Counted from the first letter of the stretch, positions 1 to 8,797 are shown. The stretch is 48,752 bases of DNA from Deltaproteobacteria bacterium (GCA_024276465.1 JAJRXD010000050.1:1-48752); one strand, 5' to 3'. Numbers and translations: made by a program. The notes: generated by a model not told the origin, from the sequence alone.

Positions 1-1
1 A

Positions 2-955
2 ATTAAAGAAAAAAAGGCTGTTTTTCTGCTGGCACAGCTGATAATGAACTCATTTTACCGCAGAATCGGGGAGCAGTTCGGGGTTCAGCCTGGTGCTGAA
101 ATGATTGAAGCCATACAGCAGGCAGAAAAAAGCCGCGCAGAACTTGTGCTGGCAGATCGTGATGTTGAAATCACTTTAAAACGCGTGTGGGGATACCTGA
201 ATTTCTGGAACAAGATGAAAATGATGGCCCAACTTATGATGAGTCTTTTTATTGTTGAAAAAATTGACGAGGAGTTGATCGAGGATATTAAAAACAGGGA
301 TCAGCTTGAAAATGTTCTCGAGGCATTTTCTAAAACTTTTCCTGAGGTAAAAAAACGCCTGATTGATGAGCGCGACATTTACCTTGCAAGCAAAATTCAA
401 AGCGCTCCAGGGAAAACCATTGTTGCTGTAGTTGGCGCAGGACATGTCCAGGGAATTCTTAGCCATATAAAAAACAATAATCTTCAGACAGAATCTCTTT
501 TGGAGCTTCCCCGGAAATCAATTATCCCGTCAATTTTGAAATGGGCTATTCCCATTATAATTGTTGTTCTTATTGCTGCCGGGTTTTTAAAAGAGGATAC
601 AAAATATGCCATGGATTCAATCTATATATGGATACTGGTGAATGGCATTCTTGCAGGGACTGGAGCGGCTCTTGCCCTTGCTCATCCACTTACAATACTG
701 GCATCCTTTATAGGAGCACCCCTTACAAGCTTGAATCCCATGATAGCAGCTGGCTGGGTTGCCGGGCTGGTTCAGGCATGGGTCAGGAAGCCGACTGTAT
801 CGGATTTTGAAGATATTCCAAATGCCATAACATCTGTAAAAGGATTCTGGCAAAATCCTGTTTGCAAGATACTTCTCGTAGTAGTGCTTGCCAATCTGGG
901 AAGTTCTCTGGGGACATTTATTTCCGGAGGATGGATTGCAGCCCGGATGTTTTGA
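2..955 (+). CDS. TraB/GumN family membrane protein, 5' partial
   Basis: The reading frame is open to the left edge, so the start lies outside the window; the ATG at 44 is internal. The visible part matches the TraB/PrgY family: a conserved stretch with GxxPGAEM, then LADRDVEITLKR, then a helical region, and GAGHVQGI at about residue 130 counted from that ATG. In this family these His/Glu/Asp-rich motifs are thought to form a metal-dependent hydrolase-like fold; enterococcal TraB acts in pheromone shutdown, but the role in Gram-negative bacteria is unknown. The C-terminal 140 residues contain about four hydrophobic segments, so the protein is anchored in the inner membrane. The next gene has its own promoter, so this is probably the end of an upstream transcript. 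Family assignment is good; function is not known. Confidence 0.85.
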   Translation: MKEKKAVFLLAQLIMNSFYRRIGEQFGVQPGAEMIEAIQQAEKSRAELVLADRDVEITLKRVWGYLNFWNKMKMMAQLMMSLFIVEKIDEELIEDIKNRDQLENVLEAFSKTFPEVKKRLIDERDIYLASKIQSAPGKTIVAVVGAGHVQGILSHIKNNNLQTESLLELPRKSIIPSILKWAIPIIIVVLIAAGFLKEDTKYAMDSIYIWILVNGILAGTGAALALAHPLTILASFIGAPLTSLNPMIAAGWVAGLVQAWVRKPTVSDFEDIPNAITSVKGFWQNPVCKILLVVVLANLGSSLGTFISGGWIAARMF

Positions 956-978
956 TGGGGTATTCACGCCTTTTTTAT

Positions 979-1007
979 TTGACACATAAAAACTTCCCTG
1001 CTATATT
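979..1007 (+). promoter_or_regulatory. Sigma-70-type promoter for the first AOR gene
   Basis: TTGACA at 979-984 and TATATT at 1002-1007 are separated by exactly 17 bases, a near-consensus housekeeping promoter. It lies 56 bases before the AOR start codon at 1063 and downstream of the preceding stop codon, so the AOR is probably transcribed on its own. Confidence 0.7.
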
Positions 1008-1062
1008 TATCTATTTTATATAATTATGCTTTAAATTATATGTCCAAGAACAGGAGTTCAGA

Positions 1063-3231
1063 ATGACATCTTCACTGATTAACTACAACAGGGCAGAAGT
1101 TACAAAGGGATATACTGACCAGCTGCTTGCAATTGACCTGAATAATAAAACAATATCTGTCAAGGTGATTTCAGAGGAGATGCGCCGTATGTTTGTTGGC
1201 GGAAGGGGGTACTGTTTAAAACTTGTATTTGACGGGACAAAAGCAACAACAAAACATGACAGTCCTGAAAATGTGCTGGCTATTTCAGGAGGACCTTTTT
1301 GCGGTGAAACCGGTTTTGCCGGTGCTGGAAAGTTTATTGTTGGAACGATTTCACCACTTACAAACACCTTCTGTGATTCAAACGTAGGCGGACATTTTTT
1401 TCCTCTTGTAAAACTATCAGGTTTTGATGCCATTTCGGTAACCGGCAAGACTGACCAGGATGTTCTCGTGGTCATAGACGGTGACCGATGCGAAATCAGT
1501 ATTGCAGATGCGCCTGAAACAGGAGATTCTTTGTTTGGTGCTGAGAATATTATTGAAAAGTGGAAAGGAGATGGTGAGCCATCTTCGGTTGCGTTTATAA
1601 GCGCAGGAACAGGGGCAAAGAATACATCCATGGGATGCATAAACAGTGTTTATTATGATCTCAGGCGTAAGAGGTGCAGGGCAAAACAGGCAGGCCGTGG
1701 AGGTACCGGATCTGTAATGCGTGACAAGGGTCTGTGGGGGATTGTTGTCAAATGTAATGCCAAAAAGGCAAACTCCAATCGGCCGGCACATCCAGACAGG
1801 GTCCGGGAAGCAGGGAAAAAGCTCAGAAAAGTTATCAAAGATGTTGACCCGAATGCAATGCGTCTTGGCACACAGGGAACAACATGCCTGGTGGACATGA
1901 TGAATTCCTTTCATCTCCTGCCGGTAAATAATTTCCAGTATGGTATTGACGATCGGGTAAAACAGGTGTCAGGTCTGCTTTTTGAAGAAAAGATTTTTGA
2001 GCAGAGACACCCTGATGGCTGTTTTTTAGGGTGCACTCTTGCATGTACAAAAGGTTGTGAGGATTATATATTAAAAACAGGGCCTTTTGCCGGAAAAACA
2101 ATCAGGCTTGATGGGCCTGAATATGAAACCGCAGCTGCCATGACCAATCTGGGAATATTTGACATTGACCACATTCTTGAATATGCATGGTACTGTGATG
2201 AGTATGGGCTTGACACTATCAGCGCAGGGGTTCTTATGTCTTTTCTGTTTGAGGCATATGAGCATGATTTGCTGACTGTTGAAGATACCGGAGGGCTTGA
2301 GCTGAAATGGAACTGTGGAAAAACAGTTCTTGAACTGCTTCACCGCATGGCAGCAGGGGAATGTGATTTTGCGGTTCAGGCTGGTCGTGGCGTACGCCAT
2401 ATGAAATGCTGGATTGCAGATCGTGCATCATCCCGCACCGGTCGGACCCGAAGCGATCTGCTTGGAGAGTTATCGCTTTTCGGTATGGAGTGCAAGGGCC
2501 TGGAATTTTCCATGTACATAACCAAAGAATCCCTGGCACAGCAGGGAGGCTACGGCTTTGCTCTTAAAGGACCTCAGCACGATGAGGCATGGCTGATTGC
2601 AATTGACCAGCTGAAAAATGAGCTGCCAACTTTTAAAAGAAAAGCTGTGGCACTGCAATGGTTTCCGCTTTTTCGTACCTGGTTCAATTTAGTGGGACTC
2701 TGCAAGCTGCCATGGATAGATGTCCGGCACCCGGAAGCGCAAAACACAGAACATCCGGCGAGAAATCTTCCAACAGTAGAGTACTATCTTGAACTTGTAA
2801 ATGCTACCTTTGGCACACAAAAGACCCTGGACGATCTTCTGATGGAATCCGAACGATCATATCTTCTTCACAAACTTATTAACCTGCGCCAGGGTTTCGG
2901 TACCCGTGAGCACGATGCAATCCCTCTTCGCGCCATGGCCCCTGTATTTATGAATGAATACAGGTCGCGCAAAAAACATTACGAGGAGTATCTGAAAAAC
3001 CAAGCGGAAGTTGACATTAATGGAAAAACCGATGAAGAATTGCTTAGCATTCTTCAGGAATATCGCCGTGTCCAGTATGACAGGCTGGCTGACGAGGTAT
3101 ATGATGAAAAGGGCTATGACCGTAACGCTGTGCCGCTTGATGAAACCCTGAACCGCCTCGGCTTTGACAAGGCGGAATATTTTGATATAGTACGATCTGC
3201 CCGCAACCAGGCTCAAAAACAGCAAAGATGA
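1063..3231 (+). CDS. Aldehyde:ferredoxin oxidoreductase family protein, long variant
   Basis: A 722-residue AOR-family enzyme. Family members carry a tungsten (or molybdenum) bis-pyranopterin cofactor and one [4Fe-4S] cluster and interconvert aldehydes and carboxylic acids with ferredoxin in the cytoplasm. The N-terminal AOR domain shows the FVGGRG motif near residue 45, and AGRGG-TGSVMRDKG near residue 210 corresponds to the family motif before the first linker. Probable cluster cysteines are C320, C324 and C328, with C547 in VGLCK as the fourth. The spacing C-x3-C-x3-C is one residue longer than the usual C-x2-C-x3-C seen in the second AOR of this window. It is also about 100 residues longer than that enzyme. 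The start has an AGGAG ribosome site. It sits alone behind a strong promoter, without a MoaD-like partner next to it. Substrate unknown. Confidence 0.9.
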   Translation: MTSSLINYNRAEVTKGYTDQLLAIDLNNKTISVKVISEEMRRMFVGGRGYCLKLVFDGTKATTKHDSPENVLAISGGPFCGETGFAGAGKFIVGTISPLTNTFCDSNVGGHFFPLVKLSGFDAISVTGKTDQDVLVVIDGDRCEISIADAPETGDSLFGAENIIEKWKGDGEPSSVAFISAGTGAKNTSMGCINSVYYDLRRKRCRAKQAGRGGTGSVMRDKGLWGIVVKCNAKKANSNRPAHPDRVREAGKKLRKVIKDVDPNAMRLGTQGTTCLVDMMNSFHLLPVNNFQYGIDDRVKQVSGLLFEEKIFEQRHPDGCFLGCTLACTKGCEDYILKTGPFAGKTIRLDGPEYETAAAMTNLGIFDIDHILEYAWYCDEYGLDTISAGVLMSFLFEAYEHDLLTVEDTGGLELKWNCGKTVLELLHRMAAGECDFAVQAGRGVRHMKCWIADRASSRTGRTRSDLLGELSLFGMECKGLEFSMYITKESLAQQGGYGFALKGPQHDEAWLIAIDQLKNELPTFKRKAVALQWFPLFRTWFNLVGLCKLPWIDVRHPEAQNTEHPARNLPTVEYYLELVNATFGTQKTLDDLLMESERSYLLHKLINLRQGFGTREHDAIPLRAMAPVFMNEYRSRKKHYEEYLKNQAEVDINGKTDEELLSILQEYRRVQYDRLADEVYDEKGYDRNAVPLDETLNRLGFDKAEYFDIVRSARNQAQKQQR

Positions 3232-3314
3232 AAAAGTCGTAAATTTATTGTATAGGAATTTCCTTTTTGCATTCTAAAGAATGTGGATGCCTGTGGTTGA
3301 TATGTTCAGTTGCT

Positions 3315-3338
3315 GGTAGCCGCAGACTTTAGCCTGCG
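3315..3338. repeat. Short dispersed intergenic repeat with imperfect hairpin
   Basis: A 24-base GGTAGCCGCAGACT...CTGCG element. A closely similar copy lies in inverted orientation at 37987-38010. Both are intergenic and each contains a short inverted repeat (CGCAGAC/GCCTGCG here). Probably a REP-like element; no function can be assigned. Confidence 0.55.
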
Positions 3339-3370
3339 TTAAGTTCATAAATTTTATTGAGGGAGGAAAA

Positions 3371-5407
3371 ATGAAAAAAAACAGATGTCTATCAACCAAA
3401 GCCATTACTCTTCTGTTCCTTTTGTTTTTTACAACCAGTGTCAGTGCAGATTACAAGTATGTATATCACGATCACGATGAAATTGTTGCCATAATTCAGG
3501 ACCTGGAAACCCAGTCCAACTCAAAAGCTGAAGACATTTTTCGTCTTGAAGAGATTGGATTAAGCTATCTTGGAAACCCTATCTATGCAGTAAAATTTTC
3601 AGACAACCCGGAAACAGAGGAAGATGGTGAACCGGATGTTGTTATTGATTCAGGTATTCATTCAAGAGAATGGTTGCCGGTGGACAGCAATATAACCTTT
3701 ATTCAGTATCTGTTTGATGCCTATTATGACAACAGCCATCATGACCATGGCGAAGTACAGGATCTTATCAATAATTTTGAAATCTGGATTATCCCCATGA
3801 TAAATCCGGATGGAAGGCTGAGGGATGATCAGAATGGCGGGGATCCCTACAGGTTCTGGACGGATACTGCTTATCATGATAATGATAACGAGGGGTGGCG
3901 CATGAATGTTCAGGAGGTTGACTGCCCCTCAAAACCCGGGGGTACAAACCTGGGCATTGATTTAAATCGAAGCTGGTCACGGAGATTCTGGGAGTTTTCC
4001 GACTGTGCTGTAACGGTTTACAGCGGAGGCGACAGGCCCTTTGTTCCCACTGAGACCAGGGTGCTCAAGCAGTTTATTAACAACCATATGATCAGTCTTG
4101 TTTTTCATCAGCACTCTGCCCTTAATATTTTATTCAGCAATTCTAAACAATCCGGCCTTGGTAATTATCTGACTGCTGAACTGGATGCTGTTTACGAAGA
4201 GAATGGACTTCCTGATCCTCTTCTGGCCCTTGAAAATGAGCTTGAAATGTCAGAAGGGGAACGCGTTAAGAAGTTGATGAAAAATTACCAGATCAGTCCC
4301 GGCAGTGAAAACTCAGAGCCTGCATGCAATGGTATGTTTATGACAGGGCAATATTATAACTGGCTCTGGTATGAAATTGACTGTCCCATCTCCTCTGATC
4401 ATGGATCAAGACGCGCTATTCAGGGTCTTTTCTGGGAATATCCCACCAATGAAGAAATTTATGGACACCCGGATGAGGGAAAAATAGGTCAGTTTGAACA
4501 GGGGGATTCATCAAACTACTTCCATCCCTCATCAGGCGAGGTAAATGAGTGGATTATTGGGCGGAGTATTGAAATGAACAAATATTTAATCAGGCAGTCT
4601 CAGTTTCCCTTCAGCCCACGCCATTATTCAGATATGTCTCCAAGACCCGAGGCTCCTGATACGGATTTAGCAATTGTTGGAGCAAAGATCAGCAAGCCAG
4701 GGGATGGACTTCCTGGTTGTTTTACTTATCGTGACAGTGATGCCAGAGACATACTTGAGTCAGGCCTTAAGAGAGTTACCTGGAATGTACAGAACAATGG
4801 TACCAGCCCGAGAATAATAACAACTGAGATTGCCATATGCAATCAGACTGATGACCCCAACTGCGCTAACCCGGTTACAGAATCAATAACAAGGCAGGAT
4901 GTGTCTTCTGAAACAATCCAAACCTTTACATATGATTATGTTTTTAAGCCTGAAAAGGATTATTCAGTTACACTTACCACTGGTGAGAGTAATGATTATG
5001 ATAATGATTTAAAAAGATATGTCTTTACAACAATCCCTTCCTCAGGTGATTGCCCGGCAGCTTTAATATCAGGTTATGCTCCTGATAAGATGAATCTGCT
5101 GAGGGGGTTCAGGGACAAGGTTCTGGCAAAGACTTCAACCGGTAAAGAATATATCCGCCTTTTCTATGAACACTCAGGGGAATTGACCGCAATATTTGCT
5201 GATAATCCACAGATCAGATTAGACGCTGAAGAAGTTTTAAATAAAATACTCCCGAACATTCTGTCCTCAATGCAAGATGCTACAATTGATATTAGTCGTG
5301 GCTTGAAAAAAGATTTAAAAAAACTGTCTGTTTCAATCAGCAGTAAGGCAAGCCCGGAGCTTAGGGAAGCTATTAATAATTTAACCCGGAAATTGCAGTC
5401 CCGCTGA
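3371..5407 (+). CDS. Secreted M14 family zinc carboxypeptidase
   Basis: A 678-residue secreted metallocarboxypeptidase. The first 26 residues are a Sec signal peptide ending near SVSA. The zinc site H97-S-R-E100 fits the M14 HxxE motif, with the third ligand in HQHS (probably H248); N199-R200 in IDLNRSW is the substrate-carboxylate-binding pair; E356 in FWEYP is the likely general base. After the catalytic domain comes a CARDB-like beta domain (about residues 430-555), then from C561 a region resembling the CFI-box-CTERM module (GFRDKVL, then RLFYEHS) but with a degenerate CFIATAA start. GGGAGG lies just before the ATG. The next gene is also a secreted hydrolase and starts 40 bases later, suggesting a shared transcript for extracellular degradation. 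Catalytic class is well supported; substrate is not known. Confidence 0.9.
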   Translation: MKKNRCLSTKAITLLFLLFFTTSVSADYKYVYHDHDEIVAIIQDLETQSNSKAEDIFRLEEIGLSYLGNPIYAVKFSDNPETEEDGEPDVVIDSGIHSREWLPVDSNITFIQYLFDAYYDNSHHDHGEVQDLINNFEIWIIPMINPDGRLRDDQNGGDPYRFWTDTAYHDNDNEGWRMNVQEVDCPSKPGGTNLGIDLNRSWSRRFWEFSDCAVTVYSGGDRPFVPTETRVLKQFINNHMISLVFHQHSALNILFSNSKQSGLGNYLTAELDAVYEENGLPDPLLALENELEMSEGERVKKLMKNYQISPGSENSEPACNGMFMTGQYYNWLWYEIDCPISSDHGSRRAIQGLFWEYPTNEEIYGHPDEGKIGQFEQGDSSNYFHPSSGEVNEWIIGRSIEMNKYLIRQSQFPFSPRHYSDMSPRPEAPDTDLAIVGAKISKPGDGLPGCFTYRDSDARDILESGLKRVTWNVQNNGTSPRIITTEIAICNQTDDPNCANPVTESITRQDVSSETIQTFTYDYVFKPEKDYSVTLTTGESNDYDNDLKRYVFTTIPSSGDCPAALISGYAPDKMNLLRGFRDKVLAKTSTGKEYIRLFYEHSGELTAIFADNPQIRLDAEEVLNKILPNILSSMQDATIDISRGLKKDLKKLSVSISSKASPELREAINNLTRKLQSR

Positions 5408-5417
5408 AATCGGGACT
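5397..5417. repeat. Hairpin spanning the carboxypeptidase stop codon
   Basis: AGTCCCG (5397-5403) and CGGGACT (5411-5417) are perfect inverted arms around a 7-base loop that contains the TGA stop. There is no T-tract, so it is more likely an mRNA-stabilising or attenuating hairpin than a terminator. Confidence 0.4.
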
Positions 5418-5447
5418 GAGGGGCAGTTCACTTGCGGAATTGTTATT

Positions 5448-6692
5448 ATGAAGAGATCTAATCGCCTTTTTGCTGTTTTTCTGATTTTTCTAATCTTTTT
5501 TTGTGCTCAAAAAAAACTTCTTGCCCGGGATTTTCCTGTCTCCATTATTGAAACCGGAAAAACCCCTGGTTTTGACCCGCCAACTCTGCGGCTTAATATG
5601 TTTTCCGTCCTGTTTCATTTTCTGCCTCTGTTGAATAACAACAGGTCCTTACAGGAACCTTTCCTGGTTAACGGGGATGAAAATCTTGGGGAAACCGGAA
5701 CCTCGGTTGATTTTAATTTCATGAAAGAGATTATTACCAGGGAGGTTACCTCCTTTAACCAGCTGATTGATCCTTATGATGACCCTGAAAACCCCTCTCC
5801 TGGATATACCTGGGATATGAAGATTTTTCACCCGGGTTCAGTCCCGGGACAGCTTTCACCTGATGAAAAACCCTATCCTGTCATTATCTTCTGTGTTGGT
5901 GCCCAGGGCTCTCATCCCAGCCATTCCGATGCGCTTGACTGGATGGGCACTTATTATGCCCGGAGGGGGTATCTGTTTGTTATCCCTGTTTTTATCGAAA
6001 ACTACTCAGAGATAATTGATGGGGAATCCAGACCAAACGAAGCATTTGAGTCTATTTCTGAAATCAGCACAGATATATATGCCCTGCAGGTCAGCCATAC
6101 AATTGATTACCTCAAACAGAGATTCAGCCTTTTTAACAGGCAGCCAGGGGTGCTGGACAGCGATCATGTGACTCTTATAGGACATTCCCTGGGAGGATAT
6201 GTGGCTCAAAAAGCAGCTGCTCAGGACAGTAGAATTTCAAGGCTCTGTCTTTTATCTTCAGTGTTTATCTACTATGGGGACTCCTGGGCAGGTTATCTTC
6301 TGGACACAAAAGATACCTGTGATTTGTTAAACAGACTGCCAAAACAGCGGGGAATGGCTCTCCATGTCCAGCGATTCACAAAACCACCATACAGTTTGCC
6401 CTGCCCTGACTGGGATCCGGAATGCGACTGGATCCCTCCTGTGGATGGTTTTATAACCCAGGTTGATCTTTCGCTGGATCCCTGGAAGCCGTACTTGTGT
6501 GAAGGGGTCAGCTGTGGTATCAGGGATGGAACGTACTACAACTACCTGCTTTATGAAGGGCCAAAACAGAATGAAATTAAAAACAATATTCTGGTTAATC
6601 ACAGCGGAATTACAAAAGATGATCCGGAAAATGATAAGGGAAAGCAGTTAACAGTTCAACTCATTGATGAATTTTTTGCCCGGTTTCCCTGA
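5448..6692 (+). CDS. Secreted alpha/beta hydrolase
   Basis: A 414-residue protein with a hydrophobic signal segment at residues 8-20 and a periplasmic or extracellular body. The nucleophile elbow GHSLGG places the catalytic serine at S247; the upstream strand PYPVIIFCVGAQGSHPSHS gives an oxyanion-hole region, and a late His in NHSGI near residue 385 is a plausible triad member. The fold is close to chlorophyllase/PET-hydrolase/dienelactone-type esterases. Several cysteines in the C-terminal third (about residues 345-375) may form disulfides after export. It follows the secreted carboxypeptidase gene by 40 bases on the same strand, so the two may act together on extracellular polymers. I see no clear Shine-Dalgarno sequence. 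Esterase class is likely; the true substrate cannot be read from the sequence. Confidence 0.85.
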   Translation: MKRSNRLFAVFLIFLIFFCAQKKLLARDFPVSIIETGKTPGFDPPTLRLNMFSVLFHFLPLLNNNRSLQEPFLVNGDENLGETGTSVDFNFMKEIITREVTSFNQLIDPYDDPENPSPGYTWDMKIFHPGSVPGQLSPDEKPYPVIIFCVGAQGSHPSHSDALDWMGTYYARRGYLFVIPVFIENYSEIIDGESRPNEAFESISEISTDIYALQVSHTIDYLKQRFSLFNRQPGVLDSDHVTLIGHSLGGYVAQKAAAQDSRISRLCLLSSVFIYYGDSWAGYLLDTKDTCDLLNRLPKQRGMALHVQRFTKPPYSLPCPDWDPECDWIPPVDGFITQVDLSLDPWKPYLCEGVSCGIRDGTYYNYLLYEGPKQNEIKNNILVNHSGITKDDPENDKGKQLTVQLIDEFFARFP

Positions 6693-6743
6693 ATGGTTTT
6701 TTTTCAGGCAGATTATTGATACTCTCGACATAGAGACCCTTTA

Positions 6744-7667
6744 TTACTCTCCATGGAGGAATTCTTTTTTTACATTTTCCCAGGCAACAGCTGTATATTC
6801 TTCGTTCATACCTTCTACCACACTGGCAATTGAATTGCCCTGAAAAATCTCATAGAGAAATCGCATGAATATTCTCTGCTTTGTATCCATACAGCTGGCT
6901 CTTGTGGTGAAAATTGCTGTTGTCGGATATTTGTTCCTGAAATATCTGATTTCATCAAGAAAATGTTTTTTACTGCTACACGTTGATAAAACGAGCATTT
7001 GATAGCCGGGGAAAGGCAGTGCCCTGTCAAGGTCAGTGCTGTCCGGCTCAAAGACAACATAGGACTTTCTTTTAAGGGGGCCCTTGTAAGTTTTTTTAAC
7101 GGTTCCCTGGTATCCGCTGACTTCAGACTGAGGCATGATAATGTCGTAACCCTTTGTCTGCTGCATTCTGAACGGATTTTCCTTGCCGTCATTCAGGAAC
7201 ACTGGACCGGCCCCAAAACGCGAATGGGAGGTAACAAAAACAATTTCATATTCTGCAAGGGCTTTGCTAAAGTCATCCCTGGTCAAAACAAGCATTGCTT
7301 CAACAAGGATTTTTTTCCCGCGCAGCATATATTCACCACTTGAAACAAGTTCTTTCTTTTGTTCAGGCAAAATGATCTTTCCCAGATCTTCAGTCCCTAT
7401 TCCCAGTGCAACAGTAAGTTTTCCATCTGACAGCCGTTCATCTAAATAATCAGGGGATAACATCTTTGCAGCATTATTTATGCTTATCTGCTTCCTGGCT
7501 GCTTCATAGGCACGGGAAATCAGCCTGCCTATGATCAGAACCCCCATGCTTTCTTTATCCTGACCTTTTCCTGACAAAAAAGTTGTGCTGCACCCCGTGC
7601 AAGCAACCGGAAGCAGAATCAGGCAAAGGCATATAAAAAAGCGTTTTGAATAAAATATCCGCATCAT
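6744..7667 (-). CDS. Lipoprotein with possible caspase/CHAT-like domain
   Basis: A 307-residue protein with a short basic N-terminus, a hydrophobic core and cysteines C23 and C26 that could serve as the lipidation site, so it is probably a lipoprotein. I do not recognise a named family. In the middle, a hydrophobic strand ends in VTSHSRFGAGP (H148) and a second hydrophobic strand ends in LSTCSSKKH (C230). This order and context resemble the His-Cys dyad of clan CD (caspase/CHAT) peptidases, in which each catalytic residue follows a buried strand. This is inference from pattern only. It is convergent with the preceding hydrolase gene (51 bases apart) and divergent from the selenoprotein gene, sharing a 150-base AT-rich region. 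Confidence 0.75.
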   Translation of the reverse strand: MMRIFYSKRFFICLCLILLPVACTGCSTTFLSGKGQDKESMGVLIIGRLISRAYEAARKQISINNAAKMLSPDYLDERLSDGKLTVALGIGTEDLGKIILPEQKKELVSSGEYMLRGKKILVEAMLVLTRDDFSKALAEYEIVFVTSHSRFGAGPVFLNDGKENPFRMQQTKGYDIIMPQSEVSGYQGTVKKTYKGPLKRKSYVVFEPDSTDLDRALPFPGYQMLVLSTCSSKKHFLDEIRYFRNKYPTTAIFTTRASCMDTKQRIFMRFLYEIFQGNSIASVVEGMNEEYTAVAWENVKKEFLHGE

Positions 7668-7739
7668 TTTTTCCTTTAACCAATAACTGGTGTATCGTCA
7701 AATCTGAATAAAAATTGAAAATTTTTCAATAAAATTGTC

Positions 7740-7766
7740 TTGCCTTCCTGTTAAAAATAATATAAT
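7740..7766 (+). promoter_or_regulatory. Possible promoter of the selenoprotein gene
   Basis: A perfect TATAAT lies at 7761-7766, about 60 bases before the start codon, in an AT-rich divergent intergenic region. The best -35 match, TTGCCT at 7740-7745, gives a short 15-base spacer, so the assignment is tentative. Confidence 0.35.
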
Positions 7767-7825
7767 TTTTTTAAGTTAACAAGCCGAATAAAAACTTTTA
7801 ACTTAAACAAGGAGGAATGCAACTT

Positions 7826-8677
7826 ATGAAAAAATACTTCTCGAGTTTTTCTATACTCTGCATGGCTGTTACACTTGTTCTCTGGTCAATAACAAGCGCT
7901 TTTTCCAGGGTTGAATGGGAGGTGCTTGATAATGTCCCTGTAAAGTGTAAACCCCTTGATATTGCAATGTCCAGTGACGGGGCATCAGCTTATATCCTCT
8001 GCAGGGATAAAATACAGCTTTTATCAATAAGGGAAAACAAAATCACGGATTCCATTCCTGTTAAAGGTAACTTTTCCCGGATAGCCATAACTTCTGACAG
8101 CAAAAAACTGTTCCTGACTGATGCCAAACAAAATCAGGTGTCAGTTATCCAGGTTTCACACATTTTTGATATTGCGGCAGGGAACTCACCTGTAATAGGC
8201 AATCCTGATGCTAAGGTAAGCGTTGTTGCATTTATTGACTTTCAGTGACCTTACTGCAACAGGGTTTTTCCTGTACTCGAGCAGTTGCTTGAGAAATATC
8301 CCAATGATGTTAAGCTTATTCTGAAACAATTCCCTCTCAGGATGCACAAATTTGCAGAAAAGGGATCCATGGCCGCCCTTGCTGCTGCAAGACAGAACAA
8401 ATTTCATGAAATGGCAAGAGTGCTTTTTAAAAATTATAAAAAACTGAGTGATGCAACTATTATAAAATGTGCGGAAGAAGTTGGTCTTGACATGAAGAAG
8501 TTTAACAAAGATTATAAAGATCCGGCCCTTAAGCAGGCTATCAATCAGGACATGAGGCTTGGTAAAACAGTCAAAGTCCGTGGTGTTCCAGCAATTTTTA
8601 TTAACGGAAGGACTGCTAAAAATCGTTCGATAGGCGGCTTTTCAAAAATGGTGGAAGAGGAACTTAAGAAAAAGTAA
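7826..8677 (+). CDS. DsbA-like thiol:disulfide oxidoreductase, selenoprotein (U-P-Y-C)
   Basis: Two open frames (7817-8248 and 8285-8677) are in the same phase and joined by a single TGA at 8246-8248. Read as selenocysteine it gives a 283-residue protein whose active site is U141-P-Y-C144, exactly where DsbA proteins have C-P-x-C; no other in-frame stop lies between. The thioredoxin/DsbA fold is further supported by NPDAKVSVVAFIDFQ before the motif, the helical insertion and the cis-proline in GVPAIFING. Residues 1-25 form a signal peptide; about residues 30-115 resemble YVTN-type beta-propeller repeats. The ATG at 7826 is preferred over 7817 because AAGGAGG (7809-7815) is 10 bases before it. 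A SECIS-like hairpin follows the TGA and a strong terminator closes the gene. Likely periplasmic thiol exchange. Selenocysteine requires selA/B/C elsewhere. Confidence 0.88.
8254..8284 (+). promoter_or_regulatory. Bacterial SECIS-like hairpin after the in-frame TGA
   Basis: Immediately downstream of the TGA (8246-8248), ACAGG (8259-8263) pairs with CCTGT (8270-8274) around the six-base loop GTTTTT, whose first base is G followed by T. A lower helix CTGC (8254-8257)/GCAG (8281-8284) can extend it through an asymmetric internal loop. The loop starts 16 bases after the TGA, within the distance known for bacterial SelB-recruiting SECIS elements, and G/U at the start of the apical loop is their hallmark. 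Confidence 0.7.
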
Positions 8678-8698
8678 ATAAAAACCATGGGTCTCCAT

Positions 8699-8737
8699 AA
8701 CCCGGATATTGCACACAACAATACCCGGGTTTTTTGT
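8699..8737 (+). terminator. Rho-independent terminator of the selenoprotein gene
   Basis: Arms of 13 bases, 8699-8711 and 8719-8731 (core AACCCGG/CCGGGTT), have one mismatch and a 7-base loop, and are followed by a T-run from 8730. It begins 21 bases after the TAA stop and separates the gene from the convergent NosR-like gene. Confidence 0.85.
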
Positions 8738-8797
8738 TTTTTAGAAACAAAAAACATAAGGACCTGACCCCTGGCCCTCGCTTTGACCTTTTTACAG

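Noticed and set aside
617-985. Minus-strand open frame opposite the TraB-like gene
   Set aside because: It is the shadow of a well-conserved coding frame and shows no family features.
7817-8677. Frameshifted or pseudogenised DsbA-like gene
   Set aside because: Both parts are in the same frame, the single stop is TGA at the exact catalytic Cys position and a SECIS-like hairpin follows, so selenocysteine explains it better.
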